Positions 8,328-18,857 of a stretch of 64,000 nt of DNA are shown piece by piece (the stretch's first letter is position 1; every line of letters begins with the position of its first letter). The stretch comes from Falsiruegeria litorea R37. Lineage in GTDB: Bacteria; Pseudomonadota; Alphaproteobacteria; Rhodobacterales; Rhodobacteraceae. Both the position numbers and the translations under genes were made by a program. The notes under the pieces are model-generated. The model searched no databases. It saw nothing but the letters and a program-made list of their open reading frames with translations, and was not told the origin of the DNA. Where the stretch lies: assembly GCF_900172225.1 (NCBI RefSeq), contig NZ_FWFO01000009.1:1-64000 (forward strand). The letters are read 5' to 3'.

Positions 8328-9149
8328 TTACCCGGGCACTGCGTCGTTTTCCTGCGCTTGTGCCAGAGCAGAGAGAAACCCGTCAAGCGCATCATTGCCC
8401 GGAGAGGTTGTATCTGTGTCAGGTGTGGCTTTCGTAAGACCCGTCTGTCGGCTTGCCTTGTCCAGCCAGAGACAGTGCTGCAACGAAACCTGATGGGCAT
8501 GGATCAGGCGCAGCGCGTCCTGGCGTGCGAGCAACACAAGATGCGCATCGGGCAAGGATTTGAGTCGCCCACTGTCGATGGTCAACAGGCCGACGGGCAG
8601 ATCAACCCCCTCGTGTGAGATGAACGGCGTGAACAGCTCCATCGCCTCAAGCGTGGCGCAGAGCACTTCGGTCGCCTGCATTGCTGCGGCGCGGGTGCGT
8701 GAGAACTGCACCACTTGGGCCAGCCCCGGGGACAGCGTGCCATCGGGGGCAAAAAATGGCTCGTCGCGCGGGTTATCCGTGATCAGACCGCTGTTTTCAT
8801 CAATCAGAAGGGCCATCTGATCCTGTTGGCCGGTGGTTTGGGACGCAAACGGATGGCTGCGCAGGTGTGAGGGCACATAAGTCCCCAGCCAGTGCCCCTC
8901 GTGGCTGACAAAGGGGGTGTCCTGCTCGGGGATCAACGACAGGAGCGCCACCGGGGTGACCGCTGATCCGCTATTGGGGCCGCTGCGGCGAAAAGCCAGG
9001 GGAAAGGCGCTGGCGCAGTGCAGGATTTCCTCGGCCACAACGGGAACTTCAGCTAGGGGCCGGGCAAAGTCATACGAGGAAAAGCGCCGCCAGAACCGGT
9101 GCCCGTGCCGCGCCTTGCTGATCGGGACAAGATCCGTTTGTGCTGCCAT
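8328..9149 (-). CDS. SapC family protein
   Basis: The 273-residue protein matches the SapC family, named after a gene linked to the Campylobacter paracrystalline surface layer. I recognise the family layout, with the basic aromatic start (HGHRFWRRFSSYDFA), a central LALLIDE-like core written here as MALLIDENSGLITDN, and a C-terminal region on sequestering or positioning the substrate. Its biochemical role is unknown. It lies between the giant adhesin and the exporter genes on one strand, so it may act as an accessory or chaperone-like factor in surface-protein export. There is no signal peptide, which suggests it stays in the cytoplasm. Confidence 0.85.
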   Translation of the reverse strand: MAAQTDLVPISKARHGHRFWRRFSSYDFARPLAEVPVVAEEILHCASAFPLAFRRSGPNSGSAVTPVALLSLIPEQDTPFVSHEGHWLGTYVPSHLRSHPFASQTTGQQDQMALLIDENSGLITDNPRDEPFFAPDGTLSPGLAQVVQFSRTRAAAMQATEVLCATLEAMELFTPFISHEGVDLPVGLLTIDSGRLKSLPDAHLVLLARQDALRLIHAHQVSLQHCLWLDKASRQTGLTKATPDTDTTSPGNDALDGFLSALAQAQENDAVPG

Positions 9150-9181
9150 CTGCGGGTCCGTTCTGGTCCGGGTGTTTGGGT

Positions 9182-9211
9182 CCGGCGGCTCCCTGTTGCA
9201 GGGCCCGCCGG
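9182..9211 (-). terminator. Hairpin after the adhesin gene
   Basis: CCGGCGG at 9182-9188 pairs with CCGCCGG at 9205-9211, with an inner CCCTG/CAGGG stem at 9191-9203. It lies 14 bases past the adhesin stop. No T run follows on the minus strand, so it could be a partial terminator that sets a lower level of sapC and exporter expression. Confidence 0.45.
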
Positions 9212-9224
9212 TACCGTGTTTGCG

Positions 9225-12200
9225 TCAGGCCGCAGCACCGGTCGGGTCGGTGTGCAGGATGTTGTCTGCATGCAGCGTGCTGAGATCGCTCAGACCGTTG
9301 AAGGTGCCCATGACCTCGGCTGTGGCGGTATCGGCATCCGAGAAGGTGACGCGCGCCATCGCCGCGTTGCTGCCATCGCTGGCCATGAAGTAGAAGACAT
9401 CGCCCGCATCTGTGCCCACCAGGGTTTCGGCTGCATCTGCCAGGGTGTCCGCGTTCAGATCGCTCACCGCAGTGGTAAAGCCCACCACGCCGGTGTCCGT
9501 TCCGATGGTGGCACCGCTGGCCAGGTTCTCGACCCCTGTGCCAGCCCCGCGCAGGGACGACATATCCAGCCCGCTGAAGGTGATGGCATCGGTGATCTGG
9601 GCCTCTGGGCCCAGGGTGAAGCCGGTGACCGTATCGGTGCCATTGGCGCTTGGGTCGGCCTCGAAGACTACCACGTGGCGACCGCCTTCGGAGACGTCGA
9701 TGCTGTCATTGCCGCCGCCGCCCTGGATGACGTTGCTGACATCCTCGGCCACCAGCGTGTCGGCGCCATCGGTGCCGAATTGCAACGTCGTGGGGCCTCC
9801 ATCGGGTGTGGTGAGTTTCAGCACGATGGGTTTGCTGGCGTCCTGCACGGTCATCTCGAATGTCACCAGCGGGGACGAAAGATCACCAAAGCTGGTGGCG
9901 GCGCCGGCAAAGTTCACCGTCGAGGCATCTGCGGGGTTGGCCAGGAATAGGCTAAAGGCGTTGTTGGCGTTGACCGATCCCGCATCAAAGGCGACGACAC
10001 TGGAATCAAACGTCATCTGCGAGGTCACGGCCAGCCCGCCCGAAACATCCCGATCGGGATCGGCATACATGGCAAATGTGACGGTTGACCCATCGCGCCC
10101 GGTTTCGGCAATGACATAGGCACCAGCATCATAGGCCACGGCGGTGTCGGTCGCAGGCAGCGGATCGCGCCCGCCTGCAACAGAGGCATTTGCCTCAAAG
10201 CTCAGGTTGGTGCCAGCAGTGATCGCCGAGAAGCTGGACGCCGGAATTGCCAGAGACCAGCTGCCGTTCGAGGCAACGGTGGCCGAGCCCACCAGAGTGC
10301 CATTCAAGGTGACATCCACGGATTGCCCCGCCGCCAGCTCGGCAGAAGAGCCCGAAACCGTCAGGCCACTGGCCTTGGCGGTCGACAACACCACGGCATC
10401 ATTGGACCCTACATCGTTGAGAGTCAGGATCGGGCGGAAATCGGTGCTCAACCCGGCGCTGGCTTGTGTCGCAGCATTGCCTGCCGCGTCAGAGACATTT
10501 GCACTCAGCGCGTAATCTGTCGTGTCCGCCAGCGTGGCCAGATCGGCCTGCGGGATGGTCACGCTCCAGGCGCCACCGCTCGCGGTCGCCGCGTAGGTCT
10601 GCCCATTGAGGGTGACGGTGACGGTTTGCCCATCCTCGGCGGTGGTGCTGCCCGAAACGGCCAGGTCGCTCTTGCGCTCGATCGCATCGAGCACACCGCC
10701 GACACTGAGCGCGTTCAGGGTAAGGGTGGGTGCGGTGAAATCGGTCGCAAAGCTGGATGTGGCGCTGCCCACGTTGCCGGCGTCATCCGCGACATCCGCC
10801 TTGGCCGTATAGGTCTGCCCGTCTTGTAAGGCGGCCAGGCTGGCAGCCGGGATCGTTAGCGACCAGGCCCCACCGGTCACGGTGGCGGTGCCGCTGGCGT
10901 CAACCGTGCCGTCCGAGCGAACCAAGGAGACCGTAACCTGGGTGCCATCGGGTGCGTCCGAGCCGCCGGTCATGGTCAAGTCGGTGCCCTGTTCGGCGGC
11001 ATTCATCACCGCCCCGTCCGACAGTGCGGTGAGCGTCACGGTGTACGCGGTGAAATCGGTGTCAAAGCTGCTGCTGGCCTGGGTGGCCGCGTTGCCTGCG
11101 ACGTCCGAGACATCAGCCGTGAGCGGGATGGTTGCGCCATCCGTCAATGCGCTCAAACTTGCGGCCGGAACGGTGACCGACCAGCTGCCGCCCGACACCG
11201 TACCGGTGTAGGTCTGACTGTTCAGGGTGACAGTCACGGTCTGTCCATCCTCGGCATCGGTGGTGCCAGAGACCGTCAGATCCGTGCCCGCTTCGGCCGC
11301 GTTCATCACGGCCCCAGACGACAGCGAGGTGATTGTCAGGGTGGGTGCGGTGAAATCGGCGAGGAACCCGGACGAAACCTGTGGGGCCGCTATGCCATCG
11401 GTGTCCGAGACATCCGCCGTCAATGTGTACGCTCCGCTATTGGTCAGCGCGCCCAGATCGGCGGCAGGAATGGTCACGCTCCAGTTGCCGCCCGACACGG
11501 CGCCCGTATAGGTCTGACCGTTCAAGGTGACAGTGACGGCCTGACCGTCGGGAACATTGTTCGTCGTACCGCTGACGGTCACGTCTGCTCCGGCTTCGGC
11601 TGCACTCAGTGCAGTTCCAAACGGCAGGTCGGCGAGGGTGAGAGACGGCCCAGTTAGATCCACCGGCACCGAGGCCGTGACCGCGGTCGAGGTGTTGCCG
11701 GCCGCGTCCGTCACCGTGACGCTGACGGCGATATCGGTCCCGGTGGTCAAACCCGCCAGATCAGCCTGCGGGATGGTCACGCCCCAGGTGCCGCCATTGG
11801 CCGCACCACCATAGTTCTGACCGTTGAAGCTCACGACGACCGGATCCCCGTCCGCTGCCGTTGTTGTACCGGTGATCTGCAGATCGCGCCCCTGGTCGAT
11901 CAGATTGATGGTACCATCAGCAACCGCATTCATGGTCACGGTGGGTGCGGTGAAATCGGTGCTCAGCGCGCTGCTGGCCTGGGCGGCCGGGTTGCCTGCT
12001 GCATCCGTGACATCTGCCGTCACCGTCATGTTTGCCCCATCCCCCAAGGCCGTCAGAGCCGCGGCAGGCACGGTCACACTCCAGGCGCCGCCGCTGGCGG
12101 TGCCGGTATAGGTCTGACCGTTGAGGGTCACGGTCACGGTCTGGCCATCCTCGGCATCGGTGGTGCCGGTGATGTTCAGGTCGCTGCCCGCCTCGGCCGC

Positions 12201-13022
12201 ATTCACGATCGCATCCCCTGCAACGGGGTTGATGGTGAGCGATGGCGGTTGCGTATCGATGGTATAAGCAACTGTTTCTGTGCCAAAAATATTCCCGGCG
12301 GCATTTTCATACGCCACCTCGATCGTGGTGGCGCCTTGCGGCAGAGCAGCAGCTTCGGCCTGGGTCAAGGTCAGGGTCCAATTGCCGTCCTCGTCCGGGG
12401 TGACGGTCTTGCTGAAGCTTCCGATGGTGACCACGACATTTTCGGTCCCGGCTGGCACGGTGGTGCCGGTGCTGGCGTTGGACAGGCCTGTGCTGGTCAG
12501 ATCGCTGAGTGTCAATGGTGGGGGGGCAGGGGCCGCGCCGCCGCCGCCCCCTCCGCCGCCGCCGACTGCGCCGGCAACGCCAAGTCCGGCCAGGGCCGCG
12601 CCTGCACCGCCCAGACCCGAGGCACCGCCACCGCCGCCATCCCCACCGCCTGCGGTGTCGGCTGCCAGTTGAGCAATCTCGGCCGCGGCTTCGCCCGAGA
12701 TCAGGATCTGATCGGCATCCAGAATGCGCACATCCGCCGCCTGCACGATCACCTGGCGCCCATCGAGCAGGGTCAGTTGCACACTGCCATCCCCGAGGGT
12801 CTGAACCGAGCGCACATTGGCCATCGTATCCACATCCAGATAGGCATCATCCGGGGTCGAGGCCTGCGCCAATGCGGGCAGAGCCAGCAGCAAGCCGCCC
12901 AGCCCGGTTTTGGCAAAGGCCTGCCATTTCCGGTCAAGCCATTTGCGAATGAAATGTCTGCGCGCACCATCGTCCTGCTGGTCCGCCGCTCTTTGGTCCT
13001 GTGTTGAAATTGGCGTCTTCAT
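9225..13022 (-). CDS. Giant Ig-repeat type I-secreted adhesin with cohesin-like domain
   Basis: The ATG at 13022 follows a GAGGA ribosome site and gives about 1265 residues. The N-terminus has a hydrophobic stretch (GGLLLALPALAQA) and a BapA-prefix-like beta domain (LLDGRQVIVQAADVRILDAD). A Gly/Pro/Ala linker comes next, then one divergent and seven regular bacterial Ig-like repeats of about 95 residues (GTTDAEDGQTVTVTLNGQTY). After the repeats a domain of about 115 residues (TVTFAMYADPDRDVSGGLAV to PLVTFEMTVQD) resembles a cohesin. The tail (IQGGGGNDSIDV, DTVTGFTLG) is typical of type I-secreted proteins. It is probably a cell-surface or matrix adhesin exported by the adjacent machine. The cohesin call is pattern-based. 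Confidence 0.85.
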   Translation of the reverse strand: MKTPISTQDQRAADQQDDGARRHFIRKWLDRKWQAFAKTGLGGLLLALPALAQASTPDDAYLDVDTMANVRSVQTLGDGSVQLTLLDGRQVIVQAADVRILDADQILISGEAAAEIAQLAADTAGGGDGGGGGASGLGGAGAALAGLGVAGAVGGGGGGGGGAAPAPPPLTLSDLTSTGLSNASTGTTVPAGTENVVVTIGSFSKTVTPDEDGNWTLTLTQAEAAALPQGATTIEVAYENAAGNIFGTETVAYTIDTQPPSLTINPVAGDAIVNAAEAGSDLNITGTTDAEDGQTVTVTLNGQTYTGTASGGAWSVTVPAAALTALGDGANMTVTADVTDAAGNPAAQASSALSTDFTAPTVTMNAVADGTINLIDQGRDLQITGTTTAADGDPVVVSFNGQNYGGAANGGTWGVTIPQADLAGLTTGTDIAVSVTVTDAAGNTSTAVTASVPVDLTGPSLTLADLPFGTALSAAEAGADVTVSGTTNNVPDGQAVTVTLNGQTYTGAVSGGNWSVTIPAADLGALTNSGAYTLTADVSDTDGIAAPQVSSGFLADFTAPTLTITSLSSGAVMNAAEAGTDLTVSGTTDAEDGQTVTVTLNSQTYTGTVSGGSWSVTVPAASLSALTDGATIPLTADVSDVAGNAATQASSSFDTDFTAYTVTLTALSDGAVMNAAEQGTDLTMTGGSDAPDGTQVTVSLVRSDGTVDASGTATVTGGAWSLTIPAASLAALQDGQTYTAKADVADDAGNVGSATSSFATDFTAPTLTLNALSVGGVLDAIERKSDLAVSGSTTAEDGQTVTVTLNGQTYAATASGGAWSVTIPQADLATLADTTDYALSANVSDAAGNAATQASAGLSTDFRPILTLNDVGSNDAVVLSTAKASGLTVSGSSAELAAGQSVDVTLNGTLVGSATVASNGSWSLAIPASSFSAITAGTNLSFEANASVAGGRDPLPATDTAVAYDAGAYVIAETGRDGSTVTFAMYADPDRDVSGGLAVTSQMTFDSSVVAFDAGSVNANNAFSLFLANPADASTVNFAGAATSFGDLSSPLVTFEMTVQDASKPIVLKLTTPDGGPTTLQFGTDGADTLVAEDVSNVIQGGGGNDSIDVSEGGRHVVVFEADPSANGTDTVTGFTLGPEAQITDAITFSGLDMSSLRGAGTGVENLASGATIGTDTGVVGFTTAVSDLNADTLADAAETLVGTDAGDVFYFMASDGSNAAMARVTFSDADTATAEVMGTFNGLSDLSTLHADNILHTDPTGAAA
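10110..12520 (-). repeat. Tandem Ig-like repeats inside the adhesin
   Basis: Eight consecutive units of about 285-300 bases encode bacterial Ig-like domains. Each has an AAEAGxDLxVxGTT opening, a DGQTVTVTLNGQTY core, a GGxWSVTxPAAxL segment and a DVxDAAGN ending. The seven downstream units are close paralogues and the first is divergent. Near-identical DNA blocks allow unit gain or loss by recombination. Boundaries are approximate. Confidence 0.8.
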
Positions 13023-13158
13023 CGTTGTCCTCGTACGCTGCAAAGGCTGTCTGCCATGGTGAAGATGACCGCCGGATCCGCTGTCCCCCTGGATCCCTGA
13101 TGTGGAACGAGCGCTGTTTGCGACATGACCCGCTCCTTCCTGTTGCGCGGCTTCACCT

Positions 13159-13170
13159 CTCAAAATTGAG
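13159..13170. promoter_or_regulatory. Dyad in the divergent adhesin/dockerin promoter region
   Basis: CTCAA and TTGAG flank a central AA at 13159-13170, within the 249-base gap (13023-13271) that must carry the promoters of two divergent surface-protein genes. GGCCaaaGGCC lies next to it at about 13180. A shared regulator could bind here, but no known consensus was recognised. Confidence 0.3.
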
Positions 13171-13271
13171 TTAATCTGAGGCCAAAGGCCCCCTTCTCAC
13201 CACAATTCCGGTCCCGGATCCGCCCCACCCCCTGTCCAGGCTGTGCCTTGTGAGTGGTTTGGGGTGTTTTC

Positions 13272-15335
13272 ATGTTTCAATTCGTAGGTATTACGACAAC
13301 GGGATCGGCTGGGTTCGATACCGGTATCGGTGATCTGGCTTTAAAAACGTTTAATGGCCAAACGTATCTTTATGCGGCCAGCGGGGTGAATGGCGGCATC
13401 ACGGCCTGGCGTCTGCAATCGGGTGGCAGTCCGGTGCTCTATGACGATCAGGCTTATGCCAGTTCGATCACCAGCCAGGTGGCGCGCCGGATCATGCCGG
13501 TCACCATCGCAGGCACCGAGCATCTGGCGCTGGATGTGGACACGGCCACGGGGTTGGTGAGCTATACGCTCAACTCGGGCGGCGACATCGGCAGCCTGCG
13601 CGAGACCGTCACCTTGAGCGGCGGTGGTGACATTGACGCGATGACGCAGGTGGCTGGGGCAGGCAACGGGTTCCTCGCCATCGCTCATGACGAGACCGAC
13701 CGCATTGCCACCTATCGGATCGAATCCGATGGCACGCTGACCCTGATCGGCAGCGAGGCAGGGCAGGCCGTTGCGCTCAAGACGCTTGAGACGGGGGGCA
13801 GCACCTATGTGGTCGCGGCCGACCCGGTCTCGCACAATGTGGTGGCTTATGGGATCGACACCAACAGCGGCACGCTGTCGTCTCCCAGCACCAGTGGCGC
13901 GGAATACGGGCTGGGGCTGGCAGACATCACCGCGATCGAAGTGGTGCAGGCTTACGGCGAATCCTGGGTGATCGTGGCCGCCTCGGGCAGCAATTCGCTC
14001 AGCGTCATGCGCCTGGGGCTGGATGGGCGGCTGGTGCCGACCGATCACCTGCTGGACACGCTGAGCACCCGGTTCGAAAAAGTGCAGGATCTGGCACTGA
14101 TCGAGGTCCAGGACCGGGTCTTTGTGGTGGCGGGTGGAGGCGATGACGGGCTAAGCCTCTTTACCCTGACGCCGCATGGCAAGCTGATCCATCTGGAAAG
14201 CTTTGCCGACACCACCCTGACCGGGTTGCAGAATGTCGAGGCCATTGCCATGGCTTACGTGGGCACCGATCTGCAGATCTTTGCCAGCTCGCAAGAGGAT
14301 GCGGGCCTGACCCAGATGTCGGTCTCGTTGGCCTCGTTGGGATATGTATTACAAGGGACCGGCACCGTGACCGGCAGCAGCAGTGACGACATGCTGATGG
14401 GGCTCACCGGGGATGCCACCCTGTCAGGCGGGGCAGGCAGTGACATCCTGATCGCGGCCACGGGAACGACCACCATGTCGGGTGGCAGCCAAGCTGACAT
14501 CTTTGTCATGCGCGACGGATCGGGCACCACCACGATCACCGATTTCGAGGCCGGGATCGACCGATTGGATCTGTTTGACTATCCGATGCTGCGCAATGTC
14601 GGCCAGCTGTCGATCACCTCGACCGGGCAGGGCGCGCAGATCACCTATCGCGACAACACCATCGTGATCAATTCGGCCTCGGGCACTTCGCTTGAGGCCA
14701 GCACGATTTTCGGCGGAGAGTTCACCGGGCCGGACCATGTTCCGATCATCGGCATTGGCGGTGGCGGTGGTGGGGGCGGCACGCCTGCCATCTCGATCGG
14801 CTCGCCAGGGGTGGTGGGACAGATCACCGTGGCCACAGGCACCGCCAACACCGCGCTGAGTGACGCCGAGGTCCGGTTCACTCCATCAGGCGGCAGCATG
14901 GTGACGGCGCAGGCGGATGCCAACGGAAGTTTCGATCTGGGCCTGTCGGGCAGCAGCACAGGCACGCTGGACATCGTCAAATCCTATTCCACCGCCAGCG
15001 CCGAGATCACCGCGCTGGATGCGCTGCAGGTACTGCGTATTGCGGTGGGATTGGATCCGACCTGGGGGCCGGCTTCGGCCTTGAACCTGATCGCGGCGGA
15101 CATCACCCGCGACGGCACCATCAATGCCCTTGATGCGCTGGATGTGCTGCGTGCGGCGGTGGGGCTGGAGGGGACATCCGCGCCCGAATGGCTGTTCCTG
15201 GATGCCAACGCGGATCTGTCGGGGATCACGCCCACATCCGTGAACTACAATACCGGCACCACGGTGACTGCCACCGATGGGGGTTTCAGCACCGATATGC
15301 ATTCGCTTCTGCTGGGCAATATGGAGGCGTATTGA
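13272..15335 (+). CDS. Beta-propeller/RTX protein with C-terminal dockerin-like domain
   Basis: From the ATG at 13272 (MFQFVGITTTG) the product has 687 residues. About 1-360 consist of repeating blade-like units (VDTATGLVSYTL, GIDTNSGTLSSP, GDDGLSLFTLTPHGKL), like lactonase or YncE-type propellers. RTX-like turns follow (GGAGSDILIAA, GGSQADIFVM, TITDFEAGIDRLDL), typical of type I-secreted proteins without an N-terminal signal. After a Gly linker, the last 120 residues carry two duplicated helices of dockerin type: ITALDALQVLRIAVGL and DITRDGTINALDALDVLRAA. In the second, Asp at loop positions 1, 5 and 12 fits calcium binding; the first loop is degenerate. It is transcribed away from the adhesin, its candidate partner. 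Confidence 0.85.
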   Translation: MFQFVGITTTGSAGFDTGIGDLALKTFNGQTYLYAASGVNGGITAWRLQSGGSPVLYDDQAYASSITSQVARRIMPVTIAGTEHLALDVDTATGLVSYTLNSGGDIGSLRETVTLSGGGDIDAMTQVAGAGNGFLAIAHDETDRIATYRIESDGTLTLIGSEAGQAVALKTLETGGSTYVVAADPVSHNVVAYGIDTNSGTLSSPSTSGAEYGLGLADITAIEVVQAYGESWVIVAASGSNSLSVMRLGLDGRLVPTDHLLDTLSTRFEKVQDLALIEVQDRVFVVAGGGDDGLSLFTLTPHGKLIHLESFADTTLTGLQNVEAIAMAYVGTDLQIFASSQEDAGLTQMSVSLASLGYVLQGTGTVTGSSSDDMLMGLTGDATLSGGAGSDILIAATGTTTMSGGSQADIFVMRDGSGTTTITDFEAGIDRLDLFDYPMLRNVGQLSITSTGQGAQITYRDNTIVINSASGTSLEASTIFGGEFTGPDHVPIIGIGGGGGGGGTPAISIGSPGVVGQITVATGTANTALSDAEVRFTPSGGSMVTAQADANGSFDLGLSGSSTGTLDIVKSYSTASAEITALDALQVLRIAVGLDPTWGPASALNLIAADITRDGTINALDALDVLRAAVGLEGTSAPEWLFLDANADLSGITPTSVNYNTGTTVTATDGGFSTDMHSLLLGNMEAY

Positions 15336-15346
15336 GCGTCAAACCA

Positions 15347-15384
15347 AAACGGCCCGCGCCCTGATATCCAGGCGCGGGCCGTTT
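15347..15384. terminator. Bidirectional terminator between the dockerin gene and glmS
   Basis: AAACGGCCCGCGCC (15347-15360) and GGCGCGGGCCGTTT (15371-15384) form a perfect 14-base stem with a 10-base loop. T-rich flanks occur on both strands, so it should stop the convergent dockerin and glmS transcripts. Confidence 0.88.
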
Positions 15385-15405
15385 CGTGTTCCAAGGACCG
15401 GCGGG

Positions 15406-17250
<1,845 letters not shown>

Positions 17251-17379
17251 CTCAATACTCCCTTAAAAAATCTTCTTCTTGCGCTAACAGTATTCAGGTT
17301 ATGGCAGTTTTTCAGCAGTGGCTCAACAAATCCGGGCAACCTGCTGTGCAGGATGCCGCTTACCTTTTGTCATATTGTT

Positions 17380-18720
17380 TCAGCTGACACCGGCGATCGT
17401 ATCGCTGATACCGCTGATCACCTCGTCCAGCAAACCCTGATCCTCGGCCTCGCCCATCACGCGGATGAGCGGCTCGGTCCCGGATTTGCGGATCAGCAGG
17501 CGGCCGCTGCTGCCCAGGGTCTTTTCGCCCTTGGCGATGGCACTTTGCACGCAGTCCTCGGCCAGGGGATCCTTGCCCGGCGCATAGCGCACGTTCTTGA
17601 GCTTTTGCGGCACCGGGGTGAAGACGCGGGTCAGGTCGCTGGCTTTTTGACCAGTTTCCACCATGGCACCCATGAACTGCAGCGCCGCGATCAGCCCGTC
17701 GCCGGTGGTGCCATAATCGGTCATCACGATGTGACCTGATTGCTCGCCGCCCAGGTTGTGACCGTTCTTGCGCATCCGTTCCACCACATAGCGGTCGCCC
17801 ACATTGGTGCGTTCCAGACCGATGTCCAGATCGTTCAGGTGTCGTTCCAGGCCGAGGTTCGACATCACGGTGGCCACCAGGGCATTGCCGCTCAGGCGGC
17901 CTTCGCGGGCCCACCGGGTGGCGATCAGACCCATGATCTGATCACCGTCGGCCTCTTTTCCGGTCTCATCGAGCAGGATCAGCCGGTCGGCGTCCCCATC
18001 CAGGCAGATGCCCAGATCGGCGCGGGTCTCGCGCACCTTCTGAGCCGCCTGATGCGGGTGGGTCGAGCCACATTCGGCGTTGATGTTGCGTCCGTTGGGC
18101 GAGACGCCCACGGGGATGACCTCGGCGCCCAGTTCCCACAGTACCGTGGGGGCGGCGCGATAGGCCGCACCATTGGCGCAATCCAGCACGATGCGCAGCC
18201 CATCCAGGCGGCGCTGGCGCGGGAAGGTGGTCTTGGCATATTCCACATAGCGACCCAAAGCGTCATCCAGACGCTTGGCCCGGCCGATGTTTTCGGGGCG
18301 CGACAGGGTGATGCCGCGGTTCATGATCGATTCGATCTCGGTCTCGGCCTCATCCGAGAGCTTGAACCCGTCAGGGCCAAAGAACTTGATGCCGTTGTCA
18401 TTGGCATGGTTGTGGCTGGCCGAGATCATGACCCCCACATCCGCACGCATCGAACGCGTCAGATACCCCACCGCCGGCGTGGGCACCGGACCCAGCAGAA
18501 AGACGTTCATGCCGGTCGAGGTGAAGCCCGCCGTCAGCGCGTTTTCAAGCATGTAACCCGACAGACGGGTGTCCTTGCCGATCACTACACGGTGCTCGTT
18601 CTTGTCGCGGCGGAAGTAGCGGCCAACCGCAGCCCCCAGCTTCATCGCGATTTCCGCGGTCATGGGAAAGCTGTTTGCTTCTCCGCGTACACCATCGGTT
18701 CCAAAAAGCGCTCGTGCCAT
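17380..18720 (-). CDS. glmM: Phosphoglucosamine mutase
   Basis: The ATG at 18720 gives [13 protein letters not shown], the conserved GlmM start; 446 residues is the usual length. The phosphoserine loop [17 protein letters not shown] (Ser about 102) and the metal-binding DGDADR motif are intact. The C-terminal phosphate-binding loop appears as [14 protein letters not shown]. The enzyme converts glucosamine-6-P to glucosamine-1-P, the GlmU substrate. It shares its strand with glmS just downstream and the WecA-like gene upstream, forming a precursor-and-priming set. An upstream GTG- or ATG-type start adding three residues is possible but less typical. Confidence 0.97.
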   Translation of the reverse strand: MARALFGTDGVRGEANSFPMTAEIAMKLGAAVGRYFRRDKNEHRVVIGKDTRLSGYMLENALTAGFTSTGMNVFLLGPVPTPAVGYLTRSMRADVGVMISASHNHANDNGIKFFGPDGFKLSDEAETEIESIMNRGITLSRPENIGRAKRLDDALGRYVEYAKTTFPRQRRLDGLRIVLDCANGAAYRAAPTVLWELGAEVIPVGVSPNGRNINAECGSTHPHQAAQKVRETRADLGICLDGDADRLILLDETGKEADGDQIMGLIATRWAREGRLSGNALVATVMSNLGLERHLNDLDIGLERTNVGDRYVVERMRKNGHNLGGEQSGHIVMTDYGTTGDGLIAALQFMGAMVETGQKASDLTRVFTPVPQKLKNVRYAPGKDPLAEDCVQSAIAKGEKTLGSSGRLLIRKSGTEPLIRVMGEAEDQGLLDEVISGISDTIAGVS

Positions 18721-18857
18721 AATATACAAAATCCGTGAATAGGCTGTTGCCCTGCGTTTACGTTCTCGCTCTCAGGCTGTCCAGTCTGTAGCAGGCCCCA
18801 CCGTTCTGGATATGAGCGGTAAGATGGGGCAAGCAGATATCGTCGCCATATAGCACT

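Noticed and set aside
12500-12680. G/C-rich tracts in the adhesin linker as possible phase-variation repeats
   Set aside because: Homopolymers do not exceed seven bases and the tract encodes an ordinary Gly/Pro/Ala linker.
12249-13007. Open plus-strand frame opposite the adhesin N-terminus
   Set aside because: Low-complexity Gly/Ala/Pro content mirrors the adhesin linker; no ribosome site or motif.
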